Of a stretch of DNA of 64,000 nt, positions 49,631-64,000 are shown in pieces. The stretch's first letter is position 1, and each line of letters opens with the position of its first letter. The stretch lies in the NCBI RefSeq assembly GCF_016859285.1, contig NC_053402.1:24508056-24572055 (forward strand). The letters are read 5' to 3'. The notes beneath the pieces are model-generated. The model had not been told where the DNA came from and did no database searches. It worked only from the letters and a program-made list of their open reading frames with translations. The position numbers were made by a program, and so were the translations under genes. The DNA comes from Xiphias gladius. Its lineage: Eukaryota; Chordata; Actinopteri; Istiophoriformes; Xiphiidae.

Positions 49631-51960
49631 CTCCTGAGTGGGAACTTCCTACACCGCAACCGGGATCGGGAGATCTCATCGCGGAGGCAGCTTCTTTAAA
49701 GGAACGGTCCAGCTTCTGGGGACTTGAACCCGTTTGTCTCATTTGACTTTTTAATGGAAAACAGGTACAATTCCCAAAAACGTTAGACTCTAGTTACATG
49801 TAGTGAGCCGACAGAGTTAGGTCACGTGTGGCCGTTTTAGTTCTGCAAACGTTTTCGAGAGCCCGAGCTTCTCTGAGGCAGGAACCGCTTTGAACTGCAG
49901 CTCAGAACAAAACCCAGTTTCACGGCGGAGACAGCTAAAGACAGTAGAGAGGGTTGCATCGCTGTCGGCCGCAGACTGTTTCTTTGGGAGAAAGTCGTCC
50001 CCGTGAAAACTGCTCACGTTGTTTCAGCGGGTTATCCGGGGACCGGCATCGATCATTCATCCATTCATTCGTTAAGAGACGTTCCCACTTTACTTCAACA
50101 ACATCGTTGGACGAAATTCAGGCATCAGTTCATGGATGAATCTAAATCATGATACGTGTCAGTGCAGGATTCAAACTCACCGACTGTGTGTCTGAAAACC
50201 ACTTCTTTGCTTATACGGAGAATCGAATGTTGCATTTTCCGTTCAGAGTCATAACTGTGCCACATGTCAGACTTGAGTAGTGACTGACAGCCCCCAGCTG
50301 CTCACTGAAATGTCCCCCAGTGTTGTGCGGCGGCGGATGTATACCGGTCAACGTTTCTGCTGAGCCTGACTGTTACACACCAGTGAATCGCAGCAGCATG
50401 AACAAGCACGCTGAGCTGTTTTAGCTCATTTTTTTTGATTTTTTTGATTTCTCACCTTCCTCTACACAAAACCGTCCACCAACACTGAAAGTCCAGGCTT
50501 ATCAGTTTCCACCTGGCAGACCCGGACCCGGACCTTTTCCTGGTTTCTCGACTCGAGGTTTCACTGGTCAGTATTTTAATGACAAGCTGGATGAGGAAAA
50601 TCAAAAACTGTGCGCCAGTCTCGTTTTTAGGCCCGCTGGTTCGCCTGTTCTAGCCGCGATTTGTAATTTCTTTCTCTGCTCTTTTTCGTGGAAACGAAAA
50701 AAGCCGGTACCGGCCCGGTAGGCCTGCTTCAGTATTAGCGCCCAGCTTCCTACAGTGACAAGCGGCTGGAGGGCAGTAGGATCCCCTTATCAGTCTAGAT
50801 TCGTGACACCGATAGAAGCCTACCACCTGCGGTAACAGGTCCCGTTTGGAGATGAGAGGACTTCTCTCCGTCTTCAGAGCAGCTCCGCCTCCAACAGGTG
50901 TCTGATCCGCAAACAGAAGCTGCTCATCCCTTCACAAAGATCAACGTTTCGAACACACGATGCACTTTACGCTTCAGATCACGGGATGGTCTTCGGGTCC
51001 AGACTGTCTTAATTGCACTGGTGATAGATGGATAGAAGTTATTATCTTAGTTAGTTGTGTTTACTCTCCTCAGTATTAGTGAGTCATGCTGCAGCTTTAG
51101 ACCATGTAGGATGTTTAAATGAAGTGAGATTCTGCAGAGACTCGCTGTGCGGTTGCATCAGCACTTTATGAACTTTAAACTATGCTGGATTCTCATGGTG
51201 GTTTATTTTTCAGGAGATGTTTTAAACTTGCACAATAGATACAAATATTTTATGCTCATGGAGCCAAAACTAGCATCATGTTGTTAGAGAGTAAAAACTA
51301 TGCAAATGTTTGAGAGCTGTTACGACGCGTCCTCCATTAAATTGTGTATAGCTCTTTATCTTTGACCTGTCTGTTATATTTGCAGGGTTGAGATAGAAGT
51401 TTATGAATTTTGTTGTGATTAGTGTGTTGTATTTATTTATTTTTAATATTCAGGTTTGACCTTCACTGTATTCTGTAAATTCATCCAGTTAAAATAAGTA
51501 ATATTAATAATAATCAGTATTAAGTAAGCTTAGATGTCATCCTGACACAGAAACTTCTCAGCAGTGTTTCCAATATTCTGTCTGCCAACGTTTGTAAATG
51601 TAGCTTTGCAATACATTGGAATAGATTCACAAGAGGAAAGGTATTATCGTTGTTGTTCTTGTTATGATTGTATAGATAGAAATATTTTTGAGGGAAAGGA
51701 AAAGGTTTTGTGTGAATCTGTTGTCCCAAAATAAAAGCGAAACACTTTCAGCTTGAAAGAACATCGATCAAACGTGAATATATTTTTTATTTTTAAACCT
51801 CTGAAGGAGAAACTTCACGAGACAAAATGGAATCAAGTTAAAATAAATGTTTTTATTAAATATGAAAACCCAAACTGTCCATAATAAAACCTTTTTTCAA
51901 TAATAAATGCTTTTTTTCTAAAATAAAATCGTTTTCCAAAATAAGACGATTTTTCAGAAT
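49631..51960. other. capn15 3' UTR and flank
   Basis: No gene recognised. GTCCAGCTTCTGGGG at 49708 may be a MITE scrap. Two short poly(A)-signal candidates occur late (see 51730). The sequence becomes AT-rich towards 51500. Confidence 0.5.
51730..51735 (+). terminator. Candidate polyadenylation signal AATAAA
   Basis: CCCAAAATAAAAGCG about 2.1 kb after the capn15 stop. Plausible end of a long capn15 3' UTR; not decisive. Confidence 0.3.
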
Positions 51961-51974
51961 AAAAGCCAAGCTTC

Positions 51975-52330
51975 CCCTTTCGTTGGGCGTGTCTCCCGAT
52001 GACGCATGTTGCGTCACGGATCCAAACCAAAACATCTGCCGGCTGCGCGACGACAACCTGCGGCAGGGATGTTAGCCACCGAGCTAACCTACACGGAGAC
52101 TGCCGCTCTGTAACTCATCGCCCGGCGGCCGCAGGTCTGTGAACCCACCGGTGAAATGTGTCGCGTCGAGGCCGGCTGTGCTCGCTGAAAGCGGCTTTTT
52201 GCTCCGGGTGGCCGCCAGTCTGACTGCGGACCGGCCGAGGCTTAGCTCACCGACGTTCAGGGGGGGAAAGCTGGGAATCGCGAAGCTGCAGAGAGGCGGC
52301 TAACGCTAGCTACACCTTAGCAGGGAGCGG
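51975..52330 (+). promoter_or_regulatory. CpG-rich block, candidate stub1 promoter and non-coding exon
   Basis: Abrupt change from AT-rich DNA to CpG-rich DNA (GCCGGCTGCGCGACGACAACC, CGGCGGCCGCAGGTCTGTG). It contains donor-like CGCAG|GTCTGT at about 52134. stub1 starts 1.5 kb downstream, and TTTTGAATCCCAG (53704-53716) could be the acceptor of its first coding exon. Inference only. Confidence 0.4.
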
Positions 52331-52377
52331 CGTAGCACAGCGGTGACAGCCCGAATCCGAGCTGGGGCCCAGACAGT

Positions 52378-52403
52378 ACGAATCGATACGAATCGATACG
52401 AAT
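52378..52403 (+). repeat. 10-bp tandem repeat (TACGAATCGA)
   Basis: TACGAATCGATACGAATCGATACGAATC, about 2.8 units. A short GACA/GATC simple repeat follows at 52465-52500. Confidence 0.9.
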
Positions 52404-52689
52404 CCAGGTGGAGAGACCTGATCCAGGACCGTGATACCCAGTCGCTCCGGTGTGGGTGTTGATAGACAGACAGACAGATCGATCGATTGATCGATTGATA
52501 GTCATGCGTGATCTTAACTACACCCCACGGTGCTTTTTCAACATATTTGAAGCTGTGTCTATTGATAAAGGTGATGTACTAAAGCAAGTCACACTTAAAA
52601 ATCACTTTTCGAAGCCGATCAACCCGAGATTTATCAAATCCACTAGATCAGAACCAGGTGTTCCAGATGGGGGGGGGCCATGATGAGAC

Positions 52690-53395
52690 CCTCCAGGGGA
52701 GAAGAGGGTTGTGGATGCCTGTGAGTCTGGCAAAGGATTTCAAAATAAATCAAATTATTTCAGATTATTTGAAATAAACCGCTCAGCTGTAAGAAAAAAA
52801 AAATCTCCCACAAGTTCGGCCAATGTCAGCCCAAGAGCAGACCGCCGGAGGCAAGAAGTCGTCTCCAAGACCCCCAACGTTTCACCGCAGGATCTGCAGG
52901 GTAAGTCCCGAAACTGCTGGTGTCAAAGAGCATGCGTCGACCATCAGGGAGAGGTCGCAGGAAGTTCCCCTGCACGCTGGTGCCAGTGTGGCGGTTCGGG
53001 GGCTCGCTCGCCTGCGGTCGAATCCTGCATCACATCGGAGAGCGCTTGAGGCCGACGCGAGGCCACCGGGAGTGGATGATGACCCCGGGCGCACTGGGGG
53101 ATCCACCGGGGAGTGGCTCAGAGGGAGGAAGTGGGGGGTTCTGGATCGGCCCGGTCGAAGCCCAGATCCGAATCCCGTCGAAATGCTGTGGGACGTCCTG
53201 CAGCTGAGGGACTTGGTCACGGAAGAGCGGTCGACCGTTCCAGCGAGCTGATGTCAGACCGGTGGACCCACACACACTTATTTCTGCTAAAGGGGGGAAA
53301 TACTAACTTCTGAGGCTGTGTCACTTTTATCGGAGTTTTACGTCTGTTGCTACTTTTGTTGAATAAATAATCGAAAAACCTTTTTTTTTTTTCCA
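52690..53395 (+). mobile_element. Second Tc1-like transposon relic, different subfamily
   Basis: Across frames the plus strand shows a degraded N-terminal helix-turn-helix region (...KTPNVSPQDLQG..., HASTIRERSQE). A C-terminal piece, RSPDPNPVEMLWDVLQ, corresponds to the SPDLNPIEHLW block of Tc1 transposases. The tail includes AGGGGGGAAATACTAACTTCTGAGGC. Much of the catalytic core is deleted. It lies between the CpG block and stub1. Confidence 0.85.
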
Positions 53396-53806
53396 TGTAC
53401 TTTAGTTCGAGCGCGTATCCCCTTTTACCTGTAGGCTCTCTGTCAAACAGGATCAAACGTCTGCTTGCTCAGATATGTTGAAAAAGCCAAGTTTCCACGG
53501 CATCTACTTCGTTTTTCACATGACTGTAGGTAGATGGATGAATCGGCGTTTGATAGAATCTCGATCTCGATTTCACATCTGTTGAGAAGGCTGTTTTTCA
53601 ACAGCTGGACACCTTCTTGGCCCCAAATGACTGATTTGATGTTTTCCAGTCAGGCTGTGACTCCACTACTCAGCCCGTTTCTGATCTTTCTTTCCTATTT
53701 CTTTTTTGAATCCCAGTGTCTGTGCTGCCTGCTGGATCTGAGCCTCGGGGTGGGGGAGCAGAGCGAAGGGGCGGCGGCCGGCGGCGCAGCGAGCCCGGCG
53801 GACAAA

Positions 53807-57536
<3,730 letters not shown>

Positions 57537-57886
57537 GCGACGCGGCGGAAGGGAAGTTAGTTTGATCGTTTCGTGTGTTCAGACTCGTGTGCTTGAGTTG
57601 TCACCGTTTGAGAACAAATCATGTGGCCGGTTCAACCTGACGTCCAGCTGCGTCTTAGCTTCGGTAACAGCTGGAATTCACCAGACGGCCGCTGGAGCAG
57701 ATTGTGGCAACATCTTATTTTACTGGACCATATTTTCTGAATCATTTCCCAGTAATTTCCTCATGTAAGTTCTTCCTAATTAGCGGGACGAAGAGACGGT
57801 GTTCAATGAGCAAACTGAGCTCTGATGAACTCTGACTGTTAGCAACACCCAGAGTCATCCGAAAATGTCAACATGAAGTTTACAAT

Positions 57887-57892
57887 AATAAA
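57887..57892 (+). terminator. Candidate stub1 polyadenylation signal
   Basis: AATAAA in ACAATAATAAATGAATAATG, 350 nt after the stub1 stop; first canonical hexamer downstream. Confidence 0.5.
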
Positions 57893-58407
57893 TGAATAAT
57901 GAACTAATATTTAAATAGTTTAAAAGAAAAGGATAAATTAGTTTTGTCAGATCATCTGGGTCATTGTGAATCAGATTGTAAGGACCATTTACAAGCCAGA
58001 TAAAATAAAATAAATAAATATATATATATATAAGCAGTCATATACAGTCAGCAGCCAACGGGGCACCTTGCAAGGAAAGTCCTGCTTTTCCTCGAATTAG
58101 TATCATAACAACGTAGTTCTGTCCAGGAGACTTCTGAGCAAATTACTGGGAAAACATGAGGAAAATCCAGACCTGTAAAGTAAAGTTTCCCAAACGGGAA
58201 AACGGAAATTACAAATTGCTTTACAGAAATTAAAGGGGGGGGGGGCACGAAATAAAACCAGGAAAAAATGAATGGATAACTCAAAAAAAAAAAGTTATAT
58301 AATCACAGAAAAAGCCAAAGAAGCAAATACATTTTAATGTTTTTTTTTATTTGTCCTCTGATGTTCACACACCTGCACCTGTAAGATCCACATGATTATT
58401 CTTCAGC

Positions 58408-58735
58408 AGTGGTGGAAGTACTCAGATCCGGTCTTTAAGTAAAAGTAAAGGATCGGAAAATACCAGTAAAAGTAAAAAAAAAAACAGAAAACAAACCAAC
58501 ACGTGTAAACTTTTACTCACAGGTACGATACAGACGCATCGTTACCTGATGGTGATGAGTCTTATTAAGCAGCTTTTTATGCTGTAGCTAATTTTCATCA
58601 CTTTAGAAACTGTTCGGTCGATAAATCAATGACAACTCATCAGATTTTAGGAAGGTGATTTGTATTTAAGATCTGAATCTGCAAAGTAACTGCAGCTGTC
58701 AGAGAAACGTAGTGGAGTACTTCCTCTCCACCACG
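58408..58735 (+). repeat. hAT-like 'aagtaaaagta' element, near full length
   Basis: Starts AGTGGTGGAAGTACTCAGATCCGG, then CTTTAAGTAAAAGTAAAGG. Ends GCAAAGTAACTGCAGCTGTCAGAGAAACGTAGTGGAGTACTTCC. Best copy of this family in the window. Confidence 0.8.
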
Positions 58736-58919
58736 CTGTTGAACCAGGTTTGCTGAAGCAGACGTTTTTGTTTTGTTTTTTTTCTTCCTTTAATCAAACA
58801 CGTCACCCAAACCTTAATCGACTAAAAAGTCAGAATTGTTGCATCCAGGTTATTTCTGTCTGAAAGCAGAATTCTGGCATTAATCTGTATTTGCCTTACT
58901 GTCGTTAAATCCCATGTTT

Positions 58920-59125
58920 AGACTCAAACCAGCGGTGTGTGTGTTCCACAGACGGGATGTGGACGTGGATCTTTAAAAACTCCTCTCAGAGATTTAGTTT
59001 CATGTTTTAAACAGCTGCTGACTTTAGACAGGAGGAAGTATTTAGAGCGTTTGTCGGGGACTGTTTTCAGCGGCGGACTAATCCGCGTCTGGTGCTGTAG
59101 GGAGTGTTTGTGGCATCAGGACGGT
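58920..59125 (+). repeat. Second copy of the 22690-23040 repeat
   Basis: Shares CTTTAAAAACTCCTCTCAGAGATTTAGTTTCATG, AAACAGCTGCTGAC and TTTGTCGGGGACTGTTTTCAGCGGCGGACTAATCCG with 22800-22990. A (TG)n follows at 59124-59145. Confidence 0.75.
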
Positions 59126-59145
59126 GTGTGTGTGTGTGTGTGTGT

Positions 59146-59905
59146 TGGTGGTGATGAAGGAACACGTCTCCCAGGGCAACCGTGTGACTCACTGATGTGT
59201 TTTTAATCGGTCCTGCAAACATTGGAGCTCCGCGGCTCTGAGGGACCAGACGCATCAGGTTTCGATACACACACGCTTCCTGTCAGAAGACATTTGGTGC
59301 TGGTTTGGACCTGTACCTGGGATTTGATGACAAGGGGAACAATAAAGAATAACACCAGACTTATGCTCTAAGACCAAGTCCCACTGCAGTTTTATGTGAA
59401 GTAAACAATTGTTGCTGGTAGTGAAAGTAGATTGTGACGAGGCGGCGCTTGAAGTTTTCAGTGTCGTTTATATAGTGATTTGTTTTAAAGTGCTGTGGAT
59501 AATCCAGAAAAATACAGCAATCGCAAGTCAGAGGAAGAAGAAAATGAATGTCAGCAATGTCTGTTCTTTATTCAGTGAAACAGTGAAACTGAAGCTTGAA
59601 CTGGAAAAGTTGAAACCAGTTTTCGGTTTTGTTTTTCTGACGGACGACAGGAAATTCAGCTCGATCTGTGGAGGCCCTTTCGAATTTCCAGTCCTCACAT
59701 CTTCCTGACAAACTGGCTTGAATCTTAGATACTTCAGAACCTAAAACATTAACCGGATAAGAAACAAGGAAAATAAGAACTGAAAACTCAGCCAAGCTGG
59801 TCACATGCTGCCTCATTTAGCTCTGTCTGGTTTTTGGTGCGTTTGTTCCTTTTTTTTTTCCTTTTTACTGGGACCATTTAGAGCTCAGCACCACAAACGT
59901 GCGTG

Positions 59906-59943
<38 letters not shown>

Positions 59944-62227
59944 TGCGCACCAGCGTCTTTTAATCAAACCAGATTGTCTGAGGACGGTTCTGACAGTGAG
60001 GATTTAATGTGACTGAAGCAGCAGCAATAAGACACAAAAAAGAAAAGTGGGAAGATTTCGTTCATTTGATGCAGAAAGTTCACGAACAGACGCACGAGGA
60101 GAACGGCTCGGATCAGCAGATGCAGTTTTCTCACTCCGGCAGCATCGAGAGGTTCATTCCGGGGAGCTGAGGAAAGTCCGCTTCTAGAGCTAGAGAGAAA
60201 CCACAGCCGGCGCAGCTCGAGATAAATCGGAAAGCGCTTTCTAGAGACGTCGCCTGAAGAAAAGCGCCAAAGCTCGACACGTGCCGCGGCGGTGCAGTCA
60301 CATCCCACATACCACGTCTGACGCGTCGACCACTGATCGGAGGGGTGACGGAGTGTGAGCAGTTTGTCGTCCCTTTCCTCGGTGGAAGCGAATGGGCGAC
60401 AGAGCCGGCGTTGGCGGGCTGGACACGTGACGTGACGGCACCTTTTGTTCCCGCCATCGACTGCTTGTGTGTCCGCTCGTATTTTAGCGCGTGAAATCTC
60501 TTCACTTTTCCCGCCTTTTCCCGCTGCAGCGTCTGAAATTCAATTCGATCGGCTGCTATTCCTGATCCCCGTCGGTCAAAAATAACCCGGTATTGATTAT
60601 AGATTACCGACTGGTGAGGATTCATGTTGTGTTTGCTGGCAAACCGAGAGAGAGGAGACGGTAACGTCGTGTCTGGGAGAGTGTGTGTGTGTGTGTGTGT
60701 GTGTTCTCCTTGAGAAACCTGTTGCTGGATCAAAGTCAGTAGGGGACAGAGCGGATTTTGTTTTCCCCACTGATCAGTAAATGTAGATGTTACGTCCTTT
60801 TTAATGACTCTGATGAAGCTTTGTGCAGAAACTAAACTTGTGATTGTCATTTTTTTGTTTTTTTTAAACTTGGTTTGCTTGTTGAGCTTCAGATCTTGTT
60901 TCGTTTTAATTGCGGGTTTTCCAGACTTCCTCTAGCTGTGTGTTAACTCCCCGTGGCGCATGTACTGTTTATCAGTCAACTTATATCAGTGTCAGGAAAT
61001 AGCTGCTGTCACTTACTGGAATCCGACATCACACCGCCACCTGATAATGTCGCCGCTTAATCACAAGTTCCGCCGCAGTCAGACAGTTTGAAATCTCTGA
61101 ATCATCAACCTGCTGATGTTTGAAATGTTCCGACAAAGTCAATGTCCCACGTCTTCTACCTGGGAGCTCTGGTTCTCTGTGCTCGTCTCCTCCGGAGGCT
61201 GCAGTGTCGTGTTTGCTGACTAGTCTCTGTTTTAATCATTAATCACTGAAACTGGTCACATTATCACGTCGCAGCGGTGAGATCTGTCCCACCATCCACA
61301 TATTTTATGTTACCCGGAGGCGTTTTAATGTCCGACACCCCTGCTGCTGAAACGACAGCGACTGGACCAAAGGCTTTGAGTTCAGCCGGCAGATTAAAAA
61401 TGGCGTTTTGATGTCTCACCTGTGTTTCCACCTGCAGCCGAGTAGCAGAAAATCAGTGCTGTAAGTTTTTCTGTTGGCTGGTTGTGCCCTTGAGTCGAGG
61501 TTCAGCTTTGTTGAATGCAAAACAAATAAAAATACAGTTTTTAATTCTCTGATTTTGCAGGTTTGGTCATAATGTGTGTGGTTGGTCCTGGAGCGGTTGA
61601 AGCACACAACACACAACAAACATGCCTCCTCCTCCTCCTCCTGTTTCCCTTCGAGCTCTATCGTCTCTAATAATAAAGACTAAAAATGCCCCAAAGAACA
61701 ACCTGTAAAAATGTCAGATGACTGAAAATAAAAGTCTGGGGTAAATTGAAATGGTAAAAAAGAAATCAAACAAAAACTGGTAGGTCAGATTTAACTGATT
61801 CTAAACACGTTGGGGTCTGAAGCCTGCGCCACATAATCTGCCTCTGCTGCTTTGGTCATTTCATACACATCCTTTTTATTATTGTCATCAGAAAACATGG
61901 ATCCCCTTTTTTTTTTTTTTTTTTTTAAAAGGAAAACGTGAGTCTTGGCCCTCATAAGATTCACCTGGAATGTTACTGTGGTGCCCATTGGTCCCTGACA
62001 TTAAACGTCTGCATCATCCAGACCACAATATTATCACAAAAATTACAGTTCCTCAGTGGATCCCCTGAAATGTCGCATTCAGTCTTTTGTTGTTGGATCC
62101 ACATTTGAGTCCGTTTCTCTGCCCGTCGGCCTGCACCGGAAAACAAGCTGTGATAAAACAGACGCGATGAATTCCTTTTTTTTTTTTTTTCTCTCTCTTT
62201 TAAAATGGCGGAGAGCTGAAGAGACAC
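59146..62227. other. Region between stub1 and jmjd8
   Basis: No exon recognised. Holds (TG)n runs at 59911-59942 and 60681-60703. The 239-codon minus frame at 60131-60850 lacks family motifs and includes a His/Thr stretch from a microsatellite. The last few hundred bases should be the jmjd8 3' UTR. Confidence 0.5.
61875..61880 (-). terminator. Candidate jmjd8 polyadenylation signal
   Basis: TTTATT on the plus strand reads AATAAA on the minus strand, about 350 nt beyond the jmjd8 stop. Confidence 0.35.
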
Positions 62228-63434
62228 TCAGCCGAGGAAGGTGGAGATGAAAACGCTGGTGTCCAGGTTGAGAGTGGCGTGCCACCAGCGGTCGGGGAAA
62301 TACAGCACCTGATGGAAAAACATTTCCCTGTTAACAACAAAAATACTCCGTTGATATCTCTCGTCATTCTTCTCTTTACTCTGATTATTTAACTATTGTT
62401 ATTGTTTCATTCATCCAACTATTTTATTTTAACCTTTTTTAATCATTTAAAAACAGTTAAGGAGTTTCCCTACATGATGGTCTAACACTACATATTTCTA
62501 ATTTTTTCTTTCTCCTAAAAAACACTAAATTATTTGGGAACTGCCTTTAAAAACAACAACAACAAAAACAACAACAACTACACTTCAGGCCCCCAGATTT
62601 CCAGAACAGCGGCAGCTGTAGTCCTGGCTGTGGCCGCCTCAGATTCTACCGCTGCAGGCAGCAGATCGGCGACCAAGCTCCAGGGTCACGGGGTCATCAT
62701 GAAACTTTATTTATATAGCACTTTGTAGACGAAACGTCCAACTCAAAAGTGCCAGTTAAACGTTAGAGCATCTGTGATGTTTGCGCAGCCAAGAAACAAC
62801 AATTCAGCCAGAAAATAAAAGGGAAACTAAAAAGGTTCCAGTTGACCTTTGAAGTGACTCAAACTAGTCTCTAAGGGGACAGAGTAACTACAAGCCCCTT
62901 CAGTGGATTTTAACCAAATTCTGGGTTCTTTAAGGAGGCCGGTAGCAGAGGATCGGAGTGGGTCAGTTAAATATTCCGGGGCCAGGCCGTTTAACGGTTT
63001 TGTGGAGTTGTGTTCGTCACGCGTCGTCGATGCGGGACAACAATCTCCGTATCAGGGCTCTGTTTCTCTCAACAAAGTCAGCGGCAGCTAAGAGGATCAG
63101 TGTTTTACTTCTGAGACAGAATGGACCCTTTTTTTTTTTTAGACATCGAGGTTAAATGTGTCAAAAAACGTTGAAAATGCCACGAAGAGTCGGTGGAAGC
63201 TCCTGGCTCATAAGTAAAGAGGGGCTGGATAGTCTGGAAAACGGGACGCAGTGTTTCTGTTGGAAGAGTGAAATCTACCGATTCAGTAGAGTCTGATACC
63301 TCTCCGGGTCTGATGGTGCACTCCAGTGGAGCCTCCTCCTCGGGCAGGTGGGGGTAGGTTTCTGTCACCCAGGACAGGGTGGTGTGGTTCGGGTGGAAAT
63401 GAGGCTCCTTATCAGGTGGGTAGAGGAACCAACG
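62228..63434 (-). CDS. jmjd8: JmjC domain-containing protein 8, last two coding exons
   Basis: JmjC-fold protein, in mammals reported in the endoplasmic reticulum and linked to NF-kB signalling and metabolism. Minus-strand exons: 63434-63300 (45 codons, acceptor CACACAG, donor GAG|GTATCA) and 62308-62228 (26 codons plus TGA, acceptor CCATCAG); both junctions are phase 0. The first reads RWFLYPPDKEPHFHPNHTTL...LECTIRPGE, the second VLYFPDRWWHATLNLD and the family terminus VFISTFLG. The His of WWHATLN is in the position of the last metal ligand of the JmjC fold. Earlier exons lie past the window end. The tail-to-tail arrangement with stub1 is the same as in human 16p13.3. Its last intron holds LINE debris. 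Confidence 0.92.
62690..63060 (-). mobile_element. L2/CR1-type LINE 3' portion, in the last jmjd8 intron
   Basis: Begins ATGAAACTTTATTTATATAGCACTTTGTAGACG, a typical LINE tail in antisense. Further in, TTCTTTAAGGAGGCCGGTAGCAGAGGATCGGAGTGGGTC and TATTCCGGGGCCAGGCCGTTTAACGG match the 3' coding end of the family at 40265-41570. No open reading frame of length. Confidence 0.75.
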
Positions 63435-63499
63435 CTGTGTGATGAAAAATTAATTGTTCACCTCATTCAAAAGTGATAATTATTCAGTTTATCTGATAT

Positions 63500-64000
63500 T
63501 TACACTCGCTGAGCACTTCATTAGGAAAACACCTGTACACCTGCTTATTCGTGCAATTATCCAACCAGCCAATCACGCGGCTTCAGCACAATGCATACCA
63601 TCCTGCAGCTACAGGTCAGGAGCTTCAGTTAACGTTCACATCAAACATCAGAATGAGGAGAGAGAATATTCTGAGACTGCTGATCTCCTGGGGTTTTCAA
63701 CCACAACAGTCTCTGGAGCTTTTACTCACGATGGAGCCAAAAACCGAAAACATCCAGCGAGCAGCAGTTCAGTGGACGGAAACACCTCGTTGATGAGAGG
63801 TCAGGGATCAGAGGTGAACGTCCAGACCGGTTGGAGCTGACAGAAAGGCCACGGTAACTCAGACAACCACTCTCTACAACTGTGGTGAGCAGAGAAGCTT
63901 CTCAGAACGAGCCACACGTCCAACCTTGAGGTGGATGGACTACAACAGCACAGGACCACGTCTGGTTCCTGTCAGCCAGGAACAGGAATCCGAGGCTGCC
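63500..64000 (+). mobile_element. Tc1-like transposon, runs off the window end
   Basis: Left end CTCGCTGAGCACTTCATTAGGAAAACACCTGTACACCTGC; then AGGTCAGGAGCTTCAGTTAACG, CTGCTGATCTCCTGGGGTTTTC, GCTGACAGAAAGGCCACGGTAACTCAG and CACACGTCCAACCTTGAGG. I recognise these as the transposase 5' half of a widespread fish Tc1 family. A stretch after the start codon is deleted and frames shift, so the copy looks dead. It lies in jmjd8 upstream of the second-last exon. Confidence 0.9.

Noticed and set aside
49712..49735. GGGGACTTGAACCCG, resembling a reversed tRNA T-loop
   Set aside because: No acceptor stem, D-arm or anticodon arm can be built around it on either strand.
53534..53806. In-frame open extension upstream of the stub1 ATG
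   Set aside because: The family N-terminus is satisfied by the ATG at 53807; the upstream part is hydrophobic and unlike CHIP, and an acceptor-like site at 53716 suggests UTR or intron.
60131..60850. 239-codon minus-strand open frame
   Set aside because: Contains a translated CA/TG microsatellite and no family signature; no exon-like boundaries.

Overview
This is vertebrate nuclear DNA, almost certainly from a percomorph (perch-like) teleost. Genes are split into short exons with GT-AG introns. CA/TG microsatellites are abundant. The spaces are packed with interspersed families I know from percomorph genomes: Tc1/mariner copies, small hAT-like elements and L2/CR1-type LINE fragments. There are no operons, CRISPR arrays, phage or viral genes. 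I found no new multigene system.

Layout, left to right. (1) The window opens inside foxj1 (+), the forkhead activator of motile cilia genes; only the first few codons are missing. (2) About 3-20 kb is a gene desert filled with nested transposon relics and some unique sequence. (3) amdhd2 (+, 20690-29855) is complete in 11 coding exons and encodes N-acetylglucosamine-6-phosphate deacetylase (406 aa). (4) About 30-38.5 kb is intergenic, with CpG-rich blocks (33.3-36.2 kb) that probably hold the promoter and non-coding 5' exons of capn15, plus one unassigned short ORF. (5) capn15 (+, 38590-49630) is complete in 11 coding exons and encodes a zinc-finger small-optic-lobes-type calpain (953 aa). 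(6) A CpG-rich block near 52 kb and a Tc1 relic precede stub1 (+, 53807-57536), complete in 7 coding exons and encoding the CHIP co-chaperone E3 ligase (290 aa). (7) Two C-terminal exons of jmjd8 (-, 62228-63434) face stub1 tail to tail; the rest of jmjd8 lies beyond the window.

The genes do not form one pathway. They act in cilia transcription, amino-sugar catabolism feeding the hexosamine pool, cysteine proteolysis, chaperone-linked ubiquitination and a JmjC-fold protein. The set amdhd2-capn15-stub1-jmjd8 corresponds to human 16p13.3, whereas FOXJ1 is on human 17q25, so the window joins two human synteny blocks.

The best second looks concern splicing: a 105-nt amdhd2 intron with an AC repeat at its donor and a GU repeat at its acceptor; a capn15 acceptor where a pure TG repeat replaces the pyrimidine tract; and a probable GC-AG intron in stub1.
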